A DNA stretch of 64,000 nt from Mycobacterium sp. E1747 (GTDB lineage: Bacteria; Actinomycetota; Actinomycetes; Mycobacteriales; Mycobacteriaceae), in the NCBI RefSeq assembly GCF_001667775.1, contig NZ_LZJI01000203.1, positions 62,001-126,000 on the forward strand. The letters are read 5' to 3'. This document shows positions 7,789 through 16,704 of the stretch, piece by piece. The notes under the pieces are model-generated. The model did not search any database, was not told the DNA's origin, and saw only the letters and a program-made list of their open reading frames with translations. Position numbers and translations under genes: made by a program. Numbering within the stretch: the stretch's first letter is position 1; each line of letters opens with the position of its first letter.

Positions 7789-7886
7789 ATTGTCGCGTAA
7801 TCCTGCGCCCGAACTGTCGGCGACCGCCCCGGTGTTGGCGCTCACACTGCGCCGTCGCCGCACCAGAGTGGCAGGTGGCAAGTTAT

Positions 7887-7910
7887 CGTTAGATGACCTG
7901 GCAACTAACG
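7887..7910. promoter_or_regulatory. Palindrome in the lmeA-glnR divergent region
   Basis: Perfect inverted repeat CGTTAG - 12 bp - CTAACG, sited between the divergent lmeA and glnR genes. It could be an operator for either gene. The two-site spacing is compatible with an OmpR-type dimer such as GlnR itself, but this is untested. Confidence 0.4.
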
Positions 7911-7963
7911 CGTTGTTGCGTTGCGAGTTGTGAAGGTGCCGTTCCCCGAGCTGGAGGGGCTAG

Positions 7964-8740
7964 TTGGAGCTATTACTGCTGACCTCGGAGCTGCATCCCG
8001 ACCCGGTCCTGCCATCGTTGTCGCTGCTTCCCCACGCCGTCCGGACGGCGCCGGCGGAACCATCCTCGTTGCTCGAGGCCGGGACAGCGGACGCGGTACT
8101 GGTGGATGCGCGCACCGACTTGTCGTCGGCGCGCGGCCTTTGCCGCCTGCTGAGCACCGCCGGCCGTTCCGTCCCGGTCCTGGCCATTGTGAGCGAAGGC
8201 GGGTTGGTGGCGGTCAGCGCGGACTGGGGGCTGGACGAGATCCTGTTGCCGAGCACCGGGCCCGCCGAGATCGACGCCCGGCTGCGACTGGTTGTGGGCC
8301 GCCGTGGCGGGCTGGCCGATCAGGAAAGTGCCGGCAAGGTGAGCCTGGGCGAGCTGGTGATCGACGAGGGCACCTACACCGCGAGATTGCGGGGCCGCCC
8401 GCTCGACCTGACCTACAAAGAGTTCGAGCTGCTCAAATATCTGGCCCAGCACGCCGGTCGCGTCTTCACCCGTGCGCAGCTGTTGCACGAGGTGTGGGGA
8501 TACGACTTCTTCGGCGGCACCCGCACCGTCGACGTGCACGTGCGTCGCCTGCGCGCCAAACTCGGCCCCGAATACGAGGCCTTGATCGGCACCGTCCGCA
8601 ACGTCGGCTACAAGGCGGTCCGGCCGGCACGCGGACGCGCGCCGATCGCGGACTCGGCTGAGGACGAGCCCGCCGACGACATCGAGTCCGACTCCGAGGA
8701 TTTGCAACAGCCGCTGGGCGACCCGTTGCGCAGTCAGTGA
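7964..8740 (+). CDS. glnR: Nitrogen response regulator GlnR (OmpR family)
   Basis: 258 aa. An atypical receiver domain (about 1-115) with DEILLPSTGPAEID is followed by an OmpR/PhoB winged-helix DNA-binding domain (about 135-225; LTYKEFELLKYLAQHAGRVF, TVDVHVRRLRAKLG). It closely matches my memory of Rv0818. GlnR activates ammonium assimilation and transport genes on nitrogen limitation; it works without a cognate kinase. The start is TTG at 7964: an in-frame TAG directly precedes it and GGAGGGG lies 4 bp upstream. The acidic tail is variable. It overlaps mshD by 4 bp. Confidence 0.93.
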   Translation: MELLLLTSELHPDPVLPSLSLLPHAVRTAPAEPSSLLEAGTADAVLVDARTDLSSARGLCRLLSTAGRSVPVLAIVSEGGLVAVSADWGLDEILLPSTGPAEIDARLRLVVGRRGGLADQESAGKVSLGELVIDEGTYTARLRGRPLDLTYKEFELLKYLAQHAGRVFTRAQLLHEVWGYDFFGGTRTVDVHVRRLRAKLGPEYEALIGTVRNVGYKAVRPARGRAPIADSAEDEPADDIESDSEDLQQPLGDPLRSQ

Positions 8741-9654
8741 CCGCGCCCGTCTGGCGCTCGACGCTGACCGCAGACGAGCAACGGCAGGTGCGCGAACTCA
8801 TCACGGCCGCAACCGAATTCGATGGCGTCGCGCCTGTCGGTGAACAAGTGCTGCGCGAGCTGCCGCACGACCGCACCGGGCACCTGCTCAGCCCCGGGAC
8901 CGACGGAGTCGTCGTCGGCTACCTGAATCTGTCGCGCGACCCCGGCGCGGCGATGGCGGAACTGGTGGTGCATCCCCGCGCCCGGCGGCGTGGTTTCGGG
9001 ACGGCGCTGGCGCGCGCGGCGTTGGCCGAGACCGCCGGGCGCAACCGGTTCTGGGCGCACGGCACGCTCGAACCGGCCCGGGCCACCGCCGCCGCGCTCG
9101 GTCTGGTTCCCGTCCGCGAGCTGCTGCAGATGCGACGCACGCTGCGCGACACCCATGACCTGGTGCGCCCCGTGCCCGGGGTGCGGGTCCGCACCTACGC
9201 GGGCACCTCGGACGACGCCGAGCTGCTGCGCGTCAACAACGCCGCCTTCGCCGGGCACCCCGAACAGGGCGGCTGGACCGAAGTCCAGCTGGCCGAGCGG
9301 CGGGACGAATCCTGGTTCGACCCCGCCGGTCTGTTCCTGGCGTTCGACGACTCCGACACCGGTCAGGCGGGCAAGCTGCTGGGCTTCCACTGGACCAAGG
9401 TGCATCCCGATCAGCCCGGCCTGGGGGAGGTCTACGTCGTGGGGGTCGACCCCGCCGCGCAGGGCCGGGGCATGGGGCAGATGCTGACGGCCATCGGCAT
9501 CGAGTCGCTGGCGGATCGGTTGGCCGGCTCGGCGGAACCGACCGTGCTGCTCTACGTGGAGTCCGACAACCGCGCAGCGGTGCGCACCTACCAGCGCCTG
9601 GGCTTCACCACCCACAGCGTGGACACCGCCTACGCGGTCGCTTCGGCCGGCTGA
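8737..9654 (+). CDS. mshD: Mycothiol synthase
   Basis: 305 aa. Two GNAT acetyltransferase domains in tandem; the C-terminal one (about 150-300) has the acetyl-CoA loop AQGRGMGQ. MshD acetylates Cys-GlcN-Ins, the last step of mycothiol synthesis, in the cytosol. The GTG start overlaps the glnR stop (GTGA), which fixes the start and suggests coupling. Same glnR-mshD order as Rv0818-Rv0819. Confidence 0.95.
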   Translation: MTAPVWRSTLTADEQRQVRELITAATEFDGVAPVGEQVLRELPHDRTGHLLSPGTDGVVVGYLNLSRDPGAAMAELVVHPRARRRGFGTALARAALAETAGRNRFWAHGTLEPARATAAALGLVPVRELLQMRRTLRDTHDLVRPVPGVRVRTYAGTSDDAELLRVNNAAFAGHPEQGGWTEVQLAERRDESWFDPAGLFLAFDDSDTGQAGKLLGFHWTKVHPDQPGLGEVYVVGVDPAAQGRGMGQMLTAIGIESLADRLAGSAEPTVLLYVESDNRAAVRTYQRLGFTTHSVDTAYAVASAG

Positions 9655-9685
9655 CAATGCGCGGGCAGGGGCGCGTACCCCGGCC

Positions 9686-9703
9686 GTTCACCTGCGCTTG
9701 CTA
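9686..9703 (+). promoter_or_regulatory. Possible PHO-type box upstream of pstS
   Basis: GTTCACC at 9686 resembles the 7-bp core of actinobacterial PHO boxes (direct repeats every 11 bp), which in mycobacteria would be read by RegX3. The second copy, CTTGCTA at 9697, is poor. The position upstream of pstS fits; the match is weak. Confidence 0.3.
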
Positions 9704-9814
9704 GGGAGAGGGTGCCGTGGGCTGCGCCGGAGCATATTTTCGCGACGACCTGGCAACCTCTTGGGAGACGGCCGGCGGCACGCGGGCAGGACAACGCGTC
9801 AGGAAGCGAGATCG

Positions 9815-10942
9815 GTGAGGCTCGACAGGGGAGGTAGAGCGCTGGCCGCGCTGGTCGTGGCTGTGGCGCTCGGCAGCGGCACAATCACCGGCTGCGGCAG
9901 CGACCAGAACCGCCGCGGGGCGTCGCCGGCGGCCCTCTCGGGGCCGACGGGCACGGCGGGATGCGGCGGTAAGAACAAGCTGACGGCGGAGGGCTCTACG
10001 GCTCAACAGAACGCGATGGCATTGTTCAACCAGGTCTGGGGCCAGTACTGCCCGGGCAAGAGCGTGTCGTACAACCCGACCGGTTCCGGCGCCGGGCGCG
10101 AGCAGTTCATCGCCGGCCATGTCGACTTCGCGGGTGCCGATTCCCCGCTGGCCGCGGACCAGATCGGTCCGGCCTCCGCACGCTGTGACGGAAACCCGGC
10201 GTGGGACCTGCCGCTGGTGTTCGGGCCGATCGCCCTGGTCTACAACCTCGCAGGGGTGCCTGCGCTGGTGGTCAGCAGTGACGCGCTGGCCAAGATCTTC
10301 AGCGGGCGGATCACGGTCTGGAATGACCCGATCCTGGCGGCGCTCAATCCCGCCGTCGTGCTGCCCGACACCAAGATCACGCCGATCTACCGGACGGACT
10401 CGTCGGGGACCACCGACAACGTGCAGAAATTCCTGACGGCCGCCGCGCCGCAGAGCTGGACCAAGGGCGTGGGTACCGAATTCCAGGGCGGGGTCGGCGA
10501 AGGGGCCACCAAGTCGGCCGGTGTCGTGCAGGCCGTGCGGACCACCCCGGGCGCCGTCGGCTACGTCGAGAAGGGCTTCGCGGACCAGGCCGGCCTGCCC
10601 TACGCCCAGATCGGCACCAACAAGGGTGGCGTCATCCCGCTCACCAACGAGACCGCCGGAAACGCCGTGCGGGCGGCGAATTTCGTCGGCGATGGCAACG
10701 ACATGGTGCTCGACCTGAATTCGATGTACAGCTCCCAGGACCCGCGGTCCTACCCGTTGGTCCTGGCGACCTACGAGATCGTGTGCTCGAAGAGCTCCGA
10801 CGCGGACACCGCCGGTGCGATCAAATCGTTTCTCACGGTGGCCGCCGGCAGCGGGCAGGCCGACCTTCCGACGGCCGGCTACGTTCCCCTGCCCGATAAG
10901 GTCAAAGAGCGGCTGGTCGCCGCGATAAACGCCCTGCAGTGA
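9815..10942 (+). CDS. pstS: Phosphate-binding lipoprotein PstS
   Basis: 375 aa. Signal peptide with lipobox TITGC, so a lipid-anchored solute-binding protein. The phosphate-contact loops EGSTAQ, NPTGSGAG, FAGADSPL and TDSSGTTDN are all present, in the order of other mycobacterial PstS proteins. It captures inorganic phosphate outside the membrane and hands it to PstC-PstA. The start is GTG 9815 with AGGAAG 8 bp upstream; the 39 codons before it lack a signal-like sequence. First gene of pstS-pstC-pstA-phoT. M. tuberculosis keeps its pst genes elsewhere and has only phoT at this place. Confidence 0.93.
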   Translation: MRLDRGGRALAALVVAVALGSGTITGCGSDQNRRGASPAALSGPTGTAGCGGKNKLTAEGSTAQQNAMALFNQVWGQYCPGKSVSYNPTGSGAGREQFIAGHVDFAGADSPLAADQIGPASARCDGNPAWDLPLVFGPIALVYNLAGVPALVVSSDALAKIFSGRITVWNDPILAALNPAVVLPDTKITPIYRTDSSGTTDNVQKFLTAAAPQSWTKGVGTEFQGGVGEGATKSAGVVQAVRTTPGAVGYVEKGFADQAGLPYAQIGTNKGGVIPLTNETAGNAVRAANFVGDGNDMVLDLNSMYSSQDPRSYPLVLATYEIVCSKSSDADTAGAIKSFLTVAAGSGQADLPTAGYVPLPDKVKERLVAAINALQ

Positions 10943-10976
10943 CCAAGTGGCCCCGGCCTTAAGGAGCGACAGAACT

Positions 10977-10994
10977 GTGCCGGGATCACAGTGA
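10977..10994 (+). CDS. Possible 5-codon leader minigene before pstC
   Basis: GTG CCG GGA TCA CAG TGA. An AAGGAG site lies 10 bp upstream of its GTG, while the pstC start itself has no site at normal distance. The stop overlaps the pstC GTG (GTGA). It may deliver ribosomes to pstC by coupling, or be chance. Confidence 0.35.
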   Translation: MPGSQ

Positions 10995-12022
10995 CCACGC
11001 CAAACCCCGCCGACGCCGGTTCGGGCGCCACCGTGGCCGCGCCCTTCCCCGAGGCCCCGCTGGTACCGATCAGCCCGTGGGGACAGGCCCGGCCGCACGT
11101 CGGGGATCGGGCTTTCCGTTGGCTCGCCAACGGTTCGGGCTTGCTGATCGTGGCCGTGATCGGCGCAATCGGCGGATTCCTGCTGTTGCGTGCGATACCG
11201 GCGTTGCAGCGCAATCGAGAGAATTTCTTCAGCTACGGCGGCAACTGGGTCACCACCGATACCGCGGCGATGCACTTCGGCATCTCTGATCTGCTGAAGG
11301 TCACCGTATTCGTGTCGGCGTTCGCGTTACTGCTGGCGATGCCGGTCGCGCTGGGCGTCGCCATCTTCATCACGCAATACTCGTCGCGGCGCGCGGCCGG
11401 CCCGCTGGCCTACGCCGTTGATCTGCTGGCCGGGGTTCCGTCCATCATCTACGGTGCGTGGGGCCTTTATGTGCTGGAGCCGCAGCTGCGCCCGGTGGCC
11501 ACCTGGCTGAACCGATCGCTGGGCTGGTGTTTCCTGTTCGCCCACGGCAACACCTCGGTGGCCGGCGGCGGCACCATCTTCACCGGCGGCATCGTCCTGG
11601 CGGTGATGATCCTGCCGATCATCACCGCCGTGACCCGCGAAGTGTTCATCCAGACACCGCGGGAGCAGATCGAGGGCGTGCTGGCGCTCGGCGCCACCCG
11701 TTGGGAAGTGGTGAAGACGATCGTGCTGCCGTTCGGGCGGTCGGGCTATATCAGCGCGGCGGTGCTGGGGCTGGGCCGCGCCCTGGGGGAGGCCGTCGCG
11801 CTGCTGATCATCCTGCGCGGCACCCAGGCAATGTTTGGCTGGTCGCTGTTCGATGGAGGCTCGACCGTCGCGACCAAGATCGCGGGGACCGCCGCCCAAT
11901 TCGATGACCGATACAAGGCCGGCGCGTACATCGCCGCGGGGCTGGCGCTCTTCGTGCTCACCTTCCTGGTCGACGCTCTGGCGCGGGGCGCCGCCGCCGG
12001 TACCCGATGGGGCGGCCGATGA
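10991..12022 (+). CDS. pstC: Phosphate ABC transporter permease PstC
   Basis: 343 aa, six membrane helices. The BPD-transport (MetI-like) core is visible, with the ATPase-contact EAA loop around EGVLALGATRWEVVKT and the following LGRALGEAVAL. It forms the translocation pore with PstA. The first 45 residues are a cytoplasmic Pro/Ala-rich tail. GTG start at 10991 is the only good in-frame candidate. It follows pstS by 48 bp. Confidence 0.93.
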   Translation: MTTPNPADAGSGATVAAPFPEAPLVPISPWGQARPHVGDRAFRWLANGSGLLIVAVIGAIGGFLLLRAIPALQRNRENFFSYGGNWVTTDTAAMHFGISDLLKVTVFVSAFALLLAMPVALGVAIFITQYSSRRAAGPLAYAVDLLAGVPSIIYGAWGLYVLEPQLRPVATWLNRSLGWCFLFAHGNTSVAGGGTIFTGGIVLAVMILPIITAVTREVFIQTPREQIEGVLALGATRWEVVKTIVLPFGRSGYISAAVLGLGRALGEAVALLIILRGTQAMFGWSLFDGGSTVATKIAGTAAQFDDRYKAGAYIAAGLALFVLTFLVDALARGAAAGTRWGGR

Positions 12023-12933
12023 CCTCGATGCTGGACCGCCCGCTGAAGCCGCGCACGTTCTCGCGGCCCAGCCGGCGCCGGCGGGCCGCGGATCACGTTG
12101 CGCTGGCGCTGGTTTCGCTGTCGATGGTGATCGCGGTGACGCCCCTGCTGTTGGTGCTGTACTCGGTGGTCGCCAAGGGGGCCAAGGCGGTCGCATCGAC
12201 CGTGTGGTGGACGCACTCGCAAGCGGGCATGACGGCCTTCGTGGCCGGCGGGGGCGCCTATCACGCGATCGTGGGCACGGTGTTGCAGGGAGTGGTGTGC
12301 GCGCTCATCTCGATCCCGGTCGGCGTCATGCTCGCCATCTATCTGGCCGAATACGGCGGTGGCACGGCACTGGGCAGGCTGGCCTCGTTCATGGTCGACA
12401 TCCTGAGCGGGGTGCCGTCGATCGTGGCGGCGTTGTTCATCTACGCCCTGTTCGTGGCGACGCTGGGCCTTCCCCGATCCGAGTTTGCGGTATCGCTGGC
12501 ATTGGTCCTGTTGATGCTCCCGGTAATCGTGCGAGCGACCGAGGAGATGCTTCGAATCGTCCCGGTTGATCTGCGCGAAGCCAGCTACGCGCTGGGCGTA
12601 CCGAAGTGGAAGACGATCCTGCGGGTGGTGATCCCCACCGGGCTGTCGGGCATCATCACCGGCATCCTGCTGGCGACGGCCCGGGTGATGGGCGAGACGG
12701 CCCCGTTGCTGATCCTGGTCGGCTACGCGCAGTCTATGAACTTCGACATCTTCAGTGGCTTCATGGGGACGCTTCCCGGCATGATGTACAACCAGACCAG
12801 CGCCGGCGCGGGCGTGAGCCCGGTCCCGACGGATCGGTTGTGGGGTGCCGCCCTGACCCTCATCCTGGTGATCGCCACAATCAATGTCGGGGCCCGAGTG
12901 ATAACCAGATCCCTTGGCGCCAAAAAGTCATAG
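12019..12933 (+). CDS. pstA: Phosphate ABC transporter permease PstA
   Basis: 304 aa, six helices, with the EAA loop REASYALGVPKWKTI and the ATARVMGETAPL segment typical of PstA. Partner of PstC in the phosphate pore. ATG 12019 overlaps the pstC stop by 4 bp (ATGA) and is preferred over ATG 12007, which would overlap by 16 bp. Confidence 0.92.
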   Translation: MTSMLDRPLKPRTFSRPSRRRRAADHVALALVSLSMVIAVTPLLLVLYSVVAKGAKAVASTVWWTHSQAGMTAFVAGGGAYHAIVGTVLQGVVCALISIPVGVMLAIYLAEYGGGTALGRLASFMVDILSGVPSIVAALFIYALFVATLGLPRSEFAVSLALVLLMLPVIVRATEEMLRIVPVDLREASYALGVPKWKTILRVVIPTGLSGIITGILLATARVMGETAPLLILVGYAQSMNFDIFSGFMGTLPGMMYNQTSAGAGVSPVPTDRLWGAALTLILVIATINVGARVITRSLGAKKS

Positions 12934-12946
12934 GCAGGAGCAGTAA

Positions 12947-13723
12947 GTGGCCAAACGGTTGGACCTCAAAGCCGTCAACATCTACTACGGTGCGTTTCAC
13001 GCGGTCGCGGATGTGACGTTGTCGATCCTGCCGCGCAGCGTCACGGCATTCATCGGCCCGTCAGGTTGTGGCAAGACGACGGTGCTGCGCACGCTCAACC
13101 GGATGCATGAGGTGGTCCCCGGCGGACGGGTTGAGGGCAGCGTGCTGCTCGACGACGAGGACATCTACGGCGCCGGAGTTGACCCGGTCGGTGTGCGCCG
13201 TGCGATCGGGATGGTGTTCCAGCGGCCGAACCCGTTCCCCGCCATGTCGATTCGCGACAACGTGGTGGCCGGTTTGAAGCTGCAGGGGGTGCGCAATCGC
13301 AAGGTGCTCGACGAGACGGCCGAGTACTCGCTGCGCGGGGCGAACCTGTGGGATGAGGTCAAGGACCGGTTGGACAGGCCGGGCGGTGGGTTGTCCGGCG
13401 GTCAGCAACAGCGCTTGTGTATCGCGCGCGCGATCGCCGTGCAGCCCGATGTGCTGCTCATGGACGAGCCGTGTTCCGCGCTGGACCCGATCTCGACGAT
13501 GGCCATCGAGGAACTGATCAGCGAGCTCAAGCAGGACTACACCATCGTCATCGTCACCCACAACATGCAGCAGGCGGCCCGGGTCAGCGACTACACCGCG
13601 TTCTTCAACCTGGAGGCCGTCGGCAAGCCGGGGCGGTTGATCGAGGTCGACGACACCGAAAAGATATTTTCCAACCCCAGCCAGAAGGCGACGGAGGATT
13701 ACATCTCTGGCCGCTTCGGCTGA
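12947..13723 (+). CDS. phoT: Phosphate ABC transporter ATPase (PstB/PhoT)
   Basis: 258 aa. Complete ABC ATPase: Walker A GPSGCGKTT (about 38-46), signature LSGGQQQR, Walker B VLLMDEP and the switch histidine in VTHNM. It powers Pst phosphate import from the cytosolic side. GTG start with GGAG nearby, 13 bp after pstA. Its sequence and place before phoY2 match Rv0820 (phoT). Confidence 0.94.
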   Translation: MAKRLDLKAVNIYYGAFHAVADVTLSILPRSVTAFIGPSGCGKTTVLRTLNRMHEVVPGGRVEGSVLLDDEDIYGAGVDPVGVRRAIGMVFQRPNPFPAMSIRDNVVAGLKLQGVRNRKVLDETAEYSLRGANLWDEVKDRLDRPGGGLSGGQQQRLCIARAIAVQPDVLLMDEPCSALDPISTMAIEELISELKQDYTIVIVTHNMQQAARVSDYTAFFNLEAVGKPGRLIEVDDTEKIFSNPSQKATEDYISGRFG

Positions 13724-13732
13724 CCCGGTCGC

Positions 13733-14401
13733 CTACTGGGGTGCCGGTTTCGATTCCTCTTCGGGGAGCTTTCCGGTCGCCTGGAAGATGACGCGCCTGG
13801 CCACTTCGACGGCATGGTCGGCGAAGCGCTCGTAGAACCGGCCGAGCAGGGTGACGTCGACCGCGGCCGCCACCCCATACTTCCATTCGCGGTCCATCAA
13901 CACCGAGAACAGGTGGCGGTGCAGATCGTCCATCGCGTCGTCCTCTTCGCGAATCCGGGCGGCCTTCTCCGGATCGCGGGACATCACCACCTCTTGCGCA
14001 CTGTTACCCAATTCGACTGCGACACGGCCCATTTCGGCGAAATAGCCATTGACCTCTTCGGGGAGCGCGTGCTGGGGATGCCTGCGGCGCGCGATCTTCG
14101 CGACGTGCAGGGCCAGCGCGCCCATCCGGTCGATATCGGCCACCATCTGGATCGCGCTCACTATGGACCGCAGATCACCGGCGACCGGTGCCTGCAAAGC
14201 GAGCAGCACGAAGGCGCTCTCCTCGGCGCGGGCGCTGAGCGTGGCGATCTTTTCGTGGTCGGAAATCACTTGCTCGGCCAGCACGAGATCGGCCTGCAAC
14301 AGGGCTTGGGTGGCCCGCTCCATGGCGATACCCGCCAGCCCGCACATCTCGCCGAGCTGCGCGGATAACTCCGAGAGCTGCTCATGGTAGGCGGTCCGCA
14401 T
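13733..14401 (-). CDS. phoY2: PhoU-family phosphate signalling regulator
   Basis: 222 aa, all-helical, with two PhoU three-helix repeats. Metal-binding type motifs are visible (VADIDRMG in the first half, RFYERFADHAVEV in the second). PhoU/PhoY2 links the Pst transporter to the SenX3-RegX3 sensor, keeps the PHO response off in high phosphate and affects persistence in M. tuberculosis. Convergent with phoT, 9 bp apart, as with Rv0820-Rv0821c. Confidence 0.94.
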   Translation of the reverse strand: MRTAYHEQLSELSAQLGEMCGLAGIAMERATQALLQADLVLAEQVISDHEKIATLSARAEESAFVLLALQAPVAGDLRSIVSAIQMVADIDRMGALALHVAKIARRRHPQHALPEEVNGYFAEMGRVAVELGNSAQEVVMSRDPEKAARIREEDDAMDDLHRHLFSVLMDREWKYGVAAAVDVTLLGRFYERFADHAVEVARRVIFQATGKLPEEESKPAPQ

Positions 14402-14457
14402 ATCGCCAAGCCTACGTTCTCGGCGCCGAAAACGGGTGGCGGAGCGCCCAAAAGCGC

Positions 14458-16482
14458 CTACTCGCAGGTGGTATCGGCAGCGTTGGTGACGGTCAGGTCC
14501 TCGGGGAGCTTGGCCGGCGCGCTGCCCGACCCGCGTTCGATCTGCAGGCTGATCGACGAACCGCTCGGCTGTGGGGTGGCGACGGATTTGAAGTCGGGTC
14601 CGAGCACCACCTGAACCACCTGTCCGTAGCCGGAAATCCGCTGAACCTTCGCATTAACGAAAGAGGACGCGACGGTCGCCGCGGCCTGCTCGTTGCCCGC
14701 CGAGAACAACACCGTCGTCGTGTTGACCGGGCTCGGATAGTCGTCCGGCGTCATCACGTTGAAGCCGTTGCGCTTGAGCTGGCTGGTCGCCGTGGTGGCC
14801 AGGCCGCTCTGCGTCGTCGCGTTGGACACCCGCACCGTGACATCGCCCGGCGTGGTGGTGGTCACCTGCTCGTGTCGGGCCTCCGGGGCCGCGGTGGGGG
14901 CCGGCGATGGCTTGGTGGCGGGCGCCTTCGTCTGACCCGATTTGTCGGACGCCCCCAAATTCTTTGCGTTCTGGTCGTTTTCCTCGGGCAGCGGATCGTC
15001 GTTGATGATGGCGTCGAACAGTGCCCGCATGTCGGCCATGCGCGGCGGTTCGTCGCCGTTCTGGTCGGTCACGCCGGTCGGCACCGTGACGAAGGTGACG
15101 TGCCCGGCCGCCATCCCCTGCAACGACTGGCCGAGCTGGATCAGGTCCTTCGACTGCACGTTGTCGACGACGGTGTCGCTGATGAACATGTTGACGACGT
15201 TGTTGAGCTTGTTCAGGTCGAGCAACGTGTCCTCGGAGATCAGCGAGCGCAGCAGCGACGACAGGAACAGCTGCTGGCGTTTGATCCGGCCGTAGTCCCC
15301 GTTGGTTTCGGTGGTGACCTGGCGGGCCCGGACGTAATTAAGGGCGGTCGGGCCGTCGAGCACTTGGCGGCCGCCGTGCTCGAGCACTGTGCCCAGCTCA
15401 TAGTCGTGCAGCGCGGATTTCGAGCACACCTCGACGCCGCCCAGAGCGTCGACCATCTTGGCGAACCCGGCGAAGTCGACGGCGATGAAGCGGTTGATGC
15501 TCAACCCGGACAGTTTCTGGATCTCCTTGACCAGACACTTCGGGCCGCCGAAGGCGAACGCCGAGTTCAGTTTGGTCTCCGTATAGACCATCTTGGAGCC
15601 CCATGTCTTGGTCTTCGCGTCGTAGAGGGGCCCGTACTTACCGGTGTCCGGGTTCCATGCCTCGCACTGTATCGGGGTGATCGCCAGGTCGCGGGGGAAC
15701 GAGACCGCCACCACCCGCTTGCGGTTGGCCGGGATGTTGACCAGCATCACCGTGTCCGATCGCGCGCCGCCCGCGTCTTCGGTATCACCGGCGCCCATGT
15801 TGGCGTTGTCGCCCGCGCGCGAGTCCATGCCGACGATCAAGAAGTCTTCGTCACCGTATTGCCCGCTGCGGTCGCGAATGTCATCCGATCCCTGGTCGAG
15901 GGCGCTGATGGTGTTGAGCCGGGCGTTCTTGGACGTGCTCCACTGCCACGCCCCGCCGGTCAACGCCACGGCCAGCACGGCGAACAGTGCCGCCACTGAG
16001 CGGGCGGCCAGCAGCATCGGGCGGTAGCGGCGGCGCGGTCTACGCGCGTGCGCGTCGGGAGTCTCCTCGGCTGCCGGCCCGTCGCCGTTTCGGCGGTCGC
16101 CGGCCTCAAGGTCCGGAAGTTCCGAGACCGCGCCGAGCGAGTAGGCCAGGTCCTCGATCACCTGGGTCTGCTGCAACTCGACCGGCAGGTCCGATTCAGC
16201 CTCGGCTGCATCGGGCTCCGGTTCGGCGCGGCGGTGCGTGGACCGACCGGTCGATGGGGCGCCGAGCTTGGCGATCAGGTCGGCGACGCTGACCCCGCCG
16301 CCGGTGTGGGACCCGGATCCCTCGTCGTCGGCTGCTGAGGGCTGGAGGGTCTCGACGGCGGAATCGGTCTGCCATAGGTGCACGCTGTAGTCGGACGGGG
16401 GCTCCGAGAACCGCTCCCACGGGGCGGCGCCCAGCGCGGCGCGCTGAGCGCCGCGAGTGGCGTCGTCCTCGGCGTCACTCAT
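14458..16482 (-). CDS. LytR-CpsA-Psr (LCP) cell-wall ligase-type protein
   Basis: 674 aa, Rv0822c relative. A long acidic cytoplasmic N-terminus (1-150), one membrane helix (about 155-178), the LCP domain (about 213-400) and a LytR_C domain (about 545-635). LCP hallmarks: the acidic SDTVML strand followed by SFPRDL with the phosphate-contacting arginine. LCP proteins attach arabinogalactan-type polymers to peptidoglycan outside the membrane. A Pro/Ala/Thr-rich linker separates the two outer domains. ATG start preceded by GGTAGGA. Confidence 0.9.
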   Translation of the reverse strand: MSDAEDDATRGAQRAALGAAPWERFSEPPSDYSVHLWQTDSAVETLQPSAADDEGSGSHTGGGVSVADLIAKLGAPSTGRSTHRRAEPEPDAAEAESDLPVELQQTQVIEDLAYSLGAVSELPDLEAGDRRNGDGPAAEETPDAHARRPRRRYRPMLLAARSVAALFAVLAVALTGGAWQWSTSKNARLNTISALDQGSDDIRDRSGQYGDEDFLIVGMDSRAGDNANMGAGDTEDAGGARSDTVMLVNIPANRKRVVAVSFPRDLAITPIQCEAWNPDTGKYGPLYDAKTKTWGSKMVYTETKLNSAFAFGGPKCLVKEIQKLSGLSINRFIAVDFAGFAKMVDALGGVEVCSKSALHDYELGTVLEHGGRQVLDGPTALNYVRARQVTTETNGDYGRIKRQQLFLSSLLRSLISEDTLLDLNKLNNVVNMFISDTVVDNVQSKDLIQLGQSLQGMAAGHVTFVTVPTGVTDQNGDEPPRMADMRALFDAIINDDPLPEENDQNAKNLGASDKSGQTKAPATKPSPAPTAAPEARHEQVTTTTPGDVTVRVSNATTQSGLATTATSQLKRNGFNVMTPDDYPSPVNTTTVLFSAGNEQAAATVASSFVNAKVQRISGYGQVVQVVLGPDFKSVATPQPSGSSISLQIERGSGSAPAKLPEDLTVTNAADTTCE

Positions 16483-16704
16483 GTCCTACCGGCCTCCGAA
16501 GCTCTGATGCGGATCTCAGCGTGGCCGTGCGCAATGCCGTCCCAGCGCTCGGGCGTTGGCGGCGCTGCGGCTCGTACCACCCTGGGGTCGCACTCCTTTG
16601 TCGCGCTCGCGCGGCGGCGCGTTACCGGCCGCCGCAGAACGCGCAATGCAGCAAGGCCCACATCGTACTGAGTTATCGCTCCGGACGCGATTTCGAGCGG
16701 TCGT

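Noticed and set aside
9701..11275. 524-aa open frame antisense to pstS-pstC
   Set aside because: Typical high-GC shadow of the pst genes; low-complexity composition.
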